A stretch of 64,000 nucleotides of DNA from an uncultured Clostridia bacterium (GTDB lineage Bacteria > Bacillota > Clostridia > Christensenellales > Borkfalkiaceae): the NCBI GenBank assembly GCA_947595585.1, contig CANQET010000005.1:59467-123466 (forward strand). The letters run 5' to 3'. Under the pieces are notes generated by a model. It did not search any database, had not been told where the DNA came from, and saw only the letters and a program-made list of their open reading frames with translations. Below, one piece after another: positions 59,606 through 64,000 of the stretch; the stretch's first letter is position 1, and each line of letters begins with the position of its first letter. Made by a program: the position numbers and the translations under genes.

Positions 59606-61291
59606 ATGATACGCCCCATCCCGAAAAAGAGGAAGGTCTTCGCGTGGATCTCGTTTGCGCTCACCCTCCTCGTCATGCTCGTCCTCATCGTCTCCGCACT
59701 CATGCCGGGGAAGGAATCTGCCGCAATGAGCGGGACTGTGGGCGATAAACTCGACGATATCCTCACCGACAGCGGTGCCGACGATATCAAGCGCGTCGAG
59801 CCTGAACGCATGCTCCTTACGGCGGGCGGCGAGACCGTCTCCCGCATCGAGCTCATCTGCGGGGCCGCGAAGACGCTCACGGTCTCTCTTCTCCCCGAGA
59901 ACACCTCGGTGGATTTCCGCAAGATCGAATGGGAGAGCGCAAACGCCAAGATCGCCACGGTCAAGAGCGGAAAAATCACGGCAAAGGGCGTGGGTACGAC
60001 GACGGTGACGGCCAAAGTCGCCGCCAAGAAGTCGGTCTTCGCCACGGTGGAAGTGCAGGTGAAGGAGCGCCCCGCGACCGATCTTCAGCTCGCCTTTGCA
60101 GACGGCACGTCTTCCGCCGTCCTCGAGGTGGGAAGGCACATCGCGCTCGACGCCGACCTTCTCCCCAAAGATGCGACCGATCGCACCCTTGTCTACCGCA
60201 GTGAAGATCCCGCCGTCGCCACGGTCGATGCGCGCGGGCTCGTGTGCGGCGTATCCGAAGGGACGGTGCAGCTCTTTGTCGAACATCCCCTCTCCGCGGG
60301 AGCGCTCACGGCGAGCGTCACCCTCGAGGTCATCCCCGAAAAAACGCCATACGTCCCCCTGCGCTCTTTAAATTTCGGCGCGATCGAGACGCTCTATACG
60401 GGCGATACGGGGGCGCTTTCCGCCCATGCCGTTCCCGAAGACGCCTCGGAGGCCGTGTTCGTCTACAAGAGTTCGGATCCCGCCGTGCTCCGCGTGGACA
60501 GCGCGACGGGCGAATACAAGGCCCTGAAGCGCGGGGACGCGACCGTAACGGCCACCTATGCCCTCGGCAATTCCATCGCGGCTACGGTGCCCGTAAAAGT
60601 CCGCAATCGCACGCTCGGCGCCGCACTTTCCATCACAGGTGCCCAAAATCAGGCGGAAGACGGCGGCTACATTCTGCATGTCGACGCGGGAACGGCGGGC
60701 ATCCGCTTCGAAGTCCGCGGGGAGGCTTCCCCCCTCTATCTGCGCTTTGCCTCCTCCGATAAAGAGATCGCCGAGGTCTTTGAGGACGGCACGCTCGCGA
60801 CGTACCGCTCTTCGAAGGGGGCGGAGGGCGGCTTCGTTACGCTGCACATCACCGTCTCCGATCATCCCGATTTTTCCGAGGAGGAAGGGCTCGTGAGCGT
60901 CTTCGAAGTGCGGCTCACGGTGGAAAAACAGGCGTTCAGCGCGGGCATACGCAATTTCGGGACTTGGATCCGCAAGCTCTTCGGGCATTTCGGGGCCTTC
61001 TACGTCCTCGGATCGCTCGCCGCCCTCACCGCCTTGCTCTTCGATAACGGCTCGATCAAGCGCCGCATCCTCTTCGGCGTCCTGCTGTTTGTCGGCGGCT
61101 TCCTCTTTGCGGGGCTTACCGAAATTCTGCAGCTGCCCATCTTTACGACGGGGCGGGGCGCCTCGTTCGGCGACGTCCTCATCGACTATATGGGATTCTT
61201 CCCCGCCGCGGCCATCCTCTACTGCGGCACCATGGTCATCCTCGCGATCGTCACCTACGTCAAGCGCCACAAAAAGGCCGAAAAAGAATAG
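59606..61291 (+). CDS. VanZ-like membrane protein with large Ig-like insertion
   Basis: 561 residues. TM1 about 12-34 (VFAWISFALTLLVMLVLIVS); then about 370 extracytoplasmic residues with three or four BIG2/Ig-like units, each with WESANAKIATVKSGKITAKG- or YRSEDPAVATVDARG-like cores; then a membrane part with the VanZ features: GHFGAFYVLGSLAALTALLF, GLTEILQLPIFTTGRGASFGD and LIDYMGFFPAAAIL. In normal VanZ the first and second TM are joined by a short loop; here Ig domains fill it. The ATG at 59606 is preferred to 59582 because of the promoter position. Possibly displays wall-binding modules. Teicoplanin-related function not implied. Confidence 0.85.
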   Translation: MIRPIPKKRKVFAWISFALTLLVMLVLIVSALMPGKESAAMSGTVGDKLDDILTDSGADDIKRVEPERMLLTAGGETVSRIELICGAAKTLTVSLLPENTSVDFRKIEWESANAKIATVKSGKITAKGVGTTTVTAKVAAKKSVFATVEVQVKERPATDLQLAFADGTSSAVLEVGRHIALDADLLPKDATDRTLVYRSEDPAVATVDARGLVCGVSEGTVQLFVEHPLSAGALTASVTLEVIPEKTPYVPLRSLNFGAIETLYTGDTGALSAHAVPEDASEAVFVYKSSDPAVLRVDSATGEYKALKRGDATVTATYALGNSIAATVPVKVRNRTLGAALSITGAQNQAEDGGYILHVDAGTAGIRFEVRGEASPLYLRFASSDKEIAEVFEDGTLATYRSSKGAEGGFVTLHITVSDHPDFSEEEGLVSVFEVRLTVEKQAFSAGIRNFGTWIRKLFGHFGAFYVLGSLAALTALLFDNGSIKRRILFGVLLFVGGFLFAGLTEILQLPIFTTGRGASFGDVLIDYMGFFPAAAILYCGTMVILAIVTYVKRHKKAEKE

Positions 61292-61329
61292 CGTCCCCCG
61301 CCGTTTTCCGAAAAACACAGAAAAATATC

Positions 61330-61366
61330 GGCCCTGCCGCGGCTTTGCGGCAGGGCCTTGTATTTT
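61330..61366. terminator. Bidirectional terminator between VanZ-like and GDSL genes
   Basis: GGCCCTGCCGC, GGCTTT, GCGGCAGGGCC followed by TTGTATTTT on the plus strand and by CGATATTTTTC on the minus strand. Eleven base pairs without mismatch. Confidence 0.9.
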
Positions 61367-61409
61367 CTGCAAAGTTTCCCCAAACTGCACACATGGGGGC
61401 GGAAAACGC

Positions 61410-62018
61410 CTACTTGAGGTAGCTTCCGATCTCCTTCACGACGCGGTCTGCGATATAGCGGCAGCCGCGGTGGGTGGGATGTACGCCGTCCACCGAGAAT
61501 GCGGAGGGCAGAATATCCTGCGTGACGCCCGTAAAGATCTCGTCCATGGGGACGACGGGCATGCCCTCGCGGGCCGCGATCTCGCCGATGATACCGTTGA
61601 AGCGGGTGAGGAAGGGGCGCAGGCGCGACATGCCGTCCATGTTCAGCGCATAGGGCTGCAGCGCGAAAAAGCGGGCACCTGTGGTCTTTAAGATGCGCAC
61701 GATCTCCTCGTAGCGGACGCGGAATTCCTCGGGCGTGACTTCGACGCCGATCAGAAATCTGTGCCACACATCGTTGATACCGACCTGCAGACACACGCAA
61801 TCGGGCTTTTCTTCGACGACGTCTTTTTCGATGCGCAAGAGGAGCTGCTCGGTGCGATCCCCGCTGATGCCGCGGTTCAGGATCTCAAACTGCGTCTCGG
61901 GATAGAGCAGGCGGAGCTTCTGCGCCGCGAGCTTCACATAGCCCTCGCCGAGGTCGGCGGGGTCTTGTACATTCCGCCCCGCTTCGGTGATGGAATCGCC
62001 GAAAAAGATGATCTTCAT
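61410..62018 (-). CDS. SGNH/GDSL-type hydrolase
   Basis: 202 residues, cytoplasmic (no signal). Block I FFGDSITEAGR (Ser nucleophile), block II GISGDRTEQLL, block III LQVGINDVW, block V DGVHPTHRG (Asp-His). This is the Bacillus YxiM/acyl-CoA-thioesterase-like group; the substrate is probably an acetylated sugar or lipid. ATG at 62018 has AAGGAGGGT upstream. 12 bases after ppa, in one operon. Confidence 0.9.
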   Translation of the reverse strand: MKIIFFGDSITEAGRNVQDPADLGEGYVKLAAQKLRLLYPETQFEILNRGISGDRTEQLLLRIEKDVVEEKPDCVCLQVGINDVWHRFLIGVEVTPEEFRVRYEEIVRILKTTGARFFALQPYALNMDGMSRLRPFLTRFNGIIGEIAAREGMPVVPMDEIFTGVTQDILPSAFSVDGVHPTHRGCRYIADRVVKEIGSYLK

Positions 62019-62030
62019 GGCATACCCTCC

Positions 62031-62561
62031 TTATTTTACGAACTTCTCCTTGTAGCAAGCAAGGCACTTTTTCACGATCTCGATGGCTTCGTCGCGATGG
62101 GCGATCTCCTTGACCGTCGTCTTCTTGTGCTCGAGGGTCTTGTAGACCTCAAAGAAGTGCATCATCTCATCGAAGACGTGCTTGGGAAGCTCATGGATAT
62201 CATAATAATTGTTATATGTCGGGTCCTTGAAGGGGATGGCGATGATCTTCTCGTCGAGCATGCCCCCGTCGATCATCTTGATGACGCCGATCGGATAGCA
62301 ATTTACGAGCGTCATCGGGTAGATGACCTCGTTGGTGAGGACGAGGACGTCGAGCGGGTCGCCGTCGTCGGCATACGTGCGGGGAATGAACCCATAGTTC
62401 GCGGGATAGACGGTGGAAGTGTAGAGCACGCGGTCGAGCTTTAAGATGCCCGTCTCCTTGTCGAGCTCATATTTCGCCTTGCTGCCCTTCGGGATCTCGA
62501 TGAGCGCCTCGAAGTTATTGGGCTTGATGCGCTCCTCCCCGATATCGTGCCAGATGTTCAT
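62031..62561 (-). CDS. ppa: Inorganic pyrophosphatase, family I
   Basis: 176 residues. Family I motifs: IEIPKGSKAKYELDKETG, YPANYGFIPRTYADDGDPLD with metal-binding Asp residues, and VKEIAHRDEAIEIV. Hydrolyses pyrophosphate from biosynthetic reactions. ATG at 62561 has AAAGGAGGGGG upstream. The C-terminus lacks the KKGYW-like segment of E. coli enzyme, as common in Firmicutes and Archaea. First gene of the ppa-GDSL operon. Confidence 0.95.
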   Translation of the reverse strand: MNIWHDIGEERIKPNNFEALIEIPKGSKAKYELDKETGILKLDRVLYTSTVYPANYGFIPRTYADDGDPLDVLVLTNEVIYPMTLVNCYPIGVIKMIDGGMLDEKIIAIPFKDPTYNNYYDIHELPKHVFDEMMHFFEVYKTLEHKKTTVKEIAHRDEAIEIVKKCLACYKEKFVK

Positions 62562-62583
62562 CTTCCCCCTCCTTTGTACATTT

Positions 62584-62612
62584 ATTTTAGCACATTCGCG
62601 CACCGCTTGCAA
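62584..62612 (-). promoter_or_regulatory. Promoter of ppa operon
   Basis: Minus strand TTGCAA (62607-62612), 17 bases, TAAAAT (62584-62589), extended -10 TGC. Confidence 0.72.
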
Positions 62613-62662
62613 GGGCGAAGGGAAAATTTTTCGGATTTTTTCGTTTTTTGCGAAAATATACT

Positions 62663-62691
62663 TTGACTTTCCGCGCAAAGTATGATATATT
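62663..62691 (+). promoter_or_regulatory. Promoter of tRNA-Ser region
   Basis: TTGACT (62663-62668), 17 bases, TATATT (62686-62691), extended -10 TGA. Starts near 62698. Confidence 0.75.
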
Positions 62692-62703
62692 GTTGTAGAA
62701 AGC

Positions 62704-62744
62704 GATCCGCGGCGCACCCCCCTCGGTGCATGCGGAAGCGGATC
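62704..62744 (+). other. Structured leader between promoter and tRNA copies
   Basis: Outer stem GATCCGC (62704-62710) with GCGGATC (62738-62744); inner stem GCACC (62714-62718) with GGTGC (62725-62729). Its GCGGAAGCG (62732-62740) is also the exact complement of CGCTTCCGC (62906-62914) inside the interrupted tRNA, so an alternative long-range fold is possible. Could be a processing leader or a small RNA. Confidence 0.45.
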
Positions 62745-62764
62745 TTATCGCATTCATTGAGCTT

Positions 62765-62948
62765 GCAGAAGTACCCAAGAGGCTTTAGGGCGGCTCCCCA
62801 TTAAGGAGAGTAGTACCTTAGAAAGGTAGCACGAGTTCGCCCCGACCGAGGCTTCTATTTGTGGTCTAAGGTCGGCACAAGCGTTCCGAATAAGATTCTC
62901 AGAAGCGCTTCCGCTCATAACGCGAAGTAATCTCGTCTTCTGCGCCAC
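62765..62948 (+). pseudogene. Interrupted tRNA-Ser copy
   Basis: The 5' part (62765-62839) follows the intact tRNA-Ser at 62971: GCAGAAGTACCCAAGAGGCT, same variable arm TAGTACCTTAGAAAGGTAGC, and GAGTTCG. It stops exactly in the T loop. After 89 unrelated bases (62840-62928) the missing 3' part resumes: AATCTCGTCTTCTGCGCCA (62929-62947). The anticodon arm is also altered: loop CCATTAA in place of CTGCTAA, which loses U33 and the GCU anticodon. It is not expected to make a normal tRNA. The insert has a CCGACC/GGTCGG stem and AAGCG/CGCTT pairs. Confidence 0.8.
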
Positions 62949-62970
62949 ATACAACTTCATCATTGAGCTT

Positions 62971-63062
62971 GCAGAAGTACCCAAGAGGCTCAAGGGGCTC
63001 CCCTGCTAAGGGAGTAGTACCTTAGAAAGGTAGCACGAGTTCGAATCTCGTCTTCTGCGCCA
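62971..63062 (+). tRNA. tRNA-Ser (GCU)
   Basis: Acceptor GCAGAAG (62971-62977) pairs with CTTCTGC (63052-63058); discriminator G, CCA encoded (63060-63062). Anticodon stem CTCCC/GGGAG with loop CTGCTAA gives anticodon GCU for AGC/AGU codons. The long variable arm (TAGTACC...GGTAGCA) and T loop TTCGAAT are typical of tRNA-Ser. Shares promoter and upstream sequence CATTGAGCTT with the interrupted copy. Confidence 0.95.
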
Positions 63063-63064
63063 AG

Positions 63065-63100
63065 TGGGACGTAAGTTGAACATAACTTGCGTCCCATTTT
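63065..63100 (+). terminator. Terminator of tRNA transcript
   Basis: TGGGACGTAAGTT, GAAC loop area, AACTTGCGTCCCATTTT, three bases after the tRNA CCA. Confidence 0.88.
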
Positions 63101-63104
63101 AATG

Positions 63105-63137
63105 CAGAAAGCGAGGGCAGAAACGCCCTCGCCTTCT
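63105..63137 (-). terminator. Terminator of flavodoxin/ferredoxin gene
   Basis: GCGAGGGC (63111-63118), AGAAAC, GCCCTCGC (63125-63132); on the minus strand followed by TTTCTGCATT. Confidence 0.7.
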
Positions 63138-63158
63138 TTGAGATTCATTGGATTAAAT

Positions 63159-63905
63159 TTAATCAAGATTTTTGCCGATCAAATTTTCGTCAATGCGGGG
63201 ATTGATATATCTATCTCTTTTCTTTTTACGGAGATACCTGATTGCCTTTTGGGGACACCGATGATAGCAACCGAGACACGCGACGCAAACATTGCCGAAT
63301 GTGATTTTCCCATTCTCCATAGAGATATTCTGCGTAGAGCATATCCCGACACATTTCCCGCACCCGATACAATCTTCCGAGACCGAAAACCGTTCCCCGA
63401 TCAAATGCCAATTTGCCTTGTTCTTGTAATAAATCTTTTCTTTTGTCTTTTTCTTTCTCGGAAGTGTAGGTTCGCCGCAAGTGATTTTTGAAATGACCTT
63501 ATCAATACGCTTATCGGCGCTGCCGAGTACGCGCTTTAAGTAAAATTTCGGCACAGTAAATGTGAGCGTATAATTTTCGGGCATTTTTAACGCAAAGATG
63601 CCTTTCACATTCAGCCCTTTTTGTCGTGCATACTTATACACAAAATAATCTGCGCCGCCGACCATACCGCCATAATTGAGAACAATCAACAGCTCTTTCT
63701 TATGATCGAGGCGGGGCAGAAAATCATAAACGTGAACAGGCAGGCCAGAGGAATAAATAGGCGATACGACGATGATTTTGTCAAACTCGTTACCATTCCC
63801 CATATATGTAGGGATATAGATGATTTTGCCGCCCATTTTTTCGCGGATCATTTGAGAAATATACAGGCTGTTACCCGTCGAACTGAAATAGAATATACCT
63901 ATCAT
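63159..63905 (-). CDS. EFR1-type flavodoxin/ferredoxin fusion protein
   Basis: 248 residues. N-terminal flavodoxin-like domain about 1-150 with the FMN phosphate loop FYFSSTGNSLYISQMI and SPIYSSGLPVHVYDFL. C-terminal bacterial ferredoxin with two 4Fe-4S clusters: CIGCGKCVGIC and CVACLGCYHRCP. Matches the EFR1 family of anaerobes, presumed electron-transfer proteins of unknown partner. The gene is visibly more AT-rich than the rest of the window (ATA and AAA codons frequent), and it follows a tRNA gene, which suggests acquisition. ATG at 63905 has AAGGAGA upstream. Confidence 0.9.
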   Translation of the reverse strand: MIGIFYFSSTGNSLYISQMIREKMGGKIIYIPTYMGNGNEFDKIIVVSPIYSSGLPVHVYDFLPRLDHKKELLIVLNYGGMVGGADYFVYKYARQKGLNVKGIFALKMPENYTLTFTVPKFYLKRVLGSADKRIDKVISKITCGEPTLPRKKKTKEKIYYKNKANWHLIGERFSVSEDCIGCGKCVGICSTQNISMENGKITFGNVCVACLGCYHRCPQKAIRYLRKKKRDRYINPRIDENLIGKNLD

Positions 63906-63937
63906 TGTATTCTCCTTAAAAGCGCAGATATGCCATA

Positions 63938-63966
63938 ACTATACCATAAAACCGACGGTAAATCAA
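63938..63966 (-). promoter_or_regulatory. Promoter of flavodoxin/ferredoxin gene
   Basis: Minus strand TTGATT (63961-63966), 17 bases, TATAGT (63938-63943), extended -10 TGG. Confidence 0.72.
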
Positions 63967-64000
63967 GTCCGTGCGGAACGAAAAAACAAAAATGGCATTT

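Noticed and set aside
62704..62744. Leader hairpin as 4.5S/SRP RNA
   Set aside because: It lacks the conserved domain IV sequence, and the GGAAG match alone is too short.

Overview
This is a 64 kb chromosomal segment of a GC-rich, monoderm, Clostridia-like bacterium. The evidence is AAGGAGG-type ribosome sites, sigma-A promoters with 17-bp spacers and often an extended TGn -10, type IV pilus genes without an outer-membrane secretin, a Firmicutes-style tRNA-Ser and rubrerythrin, and many dispersed GC-rich repeats. The nearest guess is an uncultured gut lineage close to Christensenellales; species cannot be read from the sequence.

Layout. 1-1013: deoC-deoD nucleoside salvage (deoD cut by the window edge). 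1268-5475: a hybrid histidine kinase translationally coupled to an extracellular solute-binding lipoprotein. 5476-6260: dispersed repeats. 6356-15800 (minus): a type IV pilus locus pilB-pilT-pilC-pilA-pilD-pilM-pilN-pilO, invaded by repeat blocks at three junctions, one block carrying a GIY-YIG nuclease gene inside the repeat hairpin. 15950-22913 (minus): a signalling operon of an Ig-repeat membrane protein, a REC/HD-GYP/PAS/GGDEF protein, a free HPt protein and a hybrid kinase. 23230-27083: a second kinase plus solute-binding-protein pair. 27328-33937: MazF-like toxin, galM, polysaccharide deacetylase, Ca-type P-ATPase, a YtxH-like protein, a Myb-like two-repeat protein and a divergent unknown gene. 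33986-36865: a zinc-ribbon/TPR/TIR/coiled-coil/leucine-rich-repeat protein. 37132-39180: EF-G paralogue. 39608-42967: a fourth hybrid kinase, with two fused solute-binding domains. 43091-47379: hydrolase, PHP phosphatase, repeats, rubrerythrin, propeller-like protein. 47432-55463 (minus): MntP, CDF, CaCA exchanger behind a candidate manganese riboswitch, heterodimeric ABC exporter, ClC channel. 56060-62561: cardiolipin synthase/trmL operon, VanZ-like Ig protein, GDSL hydrolase and pyrophosphatase. 62663-63062: an interrupted tRNA-Ser copy followed by an intact tRNA-Ser(GCU). 63159-63905: an AT-richer flavodoxin/ferredoxin gene.

How the parts fit. The signalling operon encodes both synthesis and breakdown of c-di-GMP and lies directly upstream of pilB, whose N-terminus carries two copies of the MshEN c-di-GMP-binding motif. 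I infer one circuit: sensor kinase, HPt relay, c-di-GMP enzyme, pilus motor. Four large hybrid kinases occur within 42 kb and no DNA-binding response regulator is present. The ion-transport block groups Mn/Ca exporters. Several genes (trmL, the VanZ-like gene, the PHP phosphatase, the unknown gene at 33065) have a -10 box so close to the start codon that their mRNAs should be leaderless.
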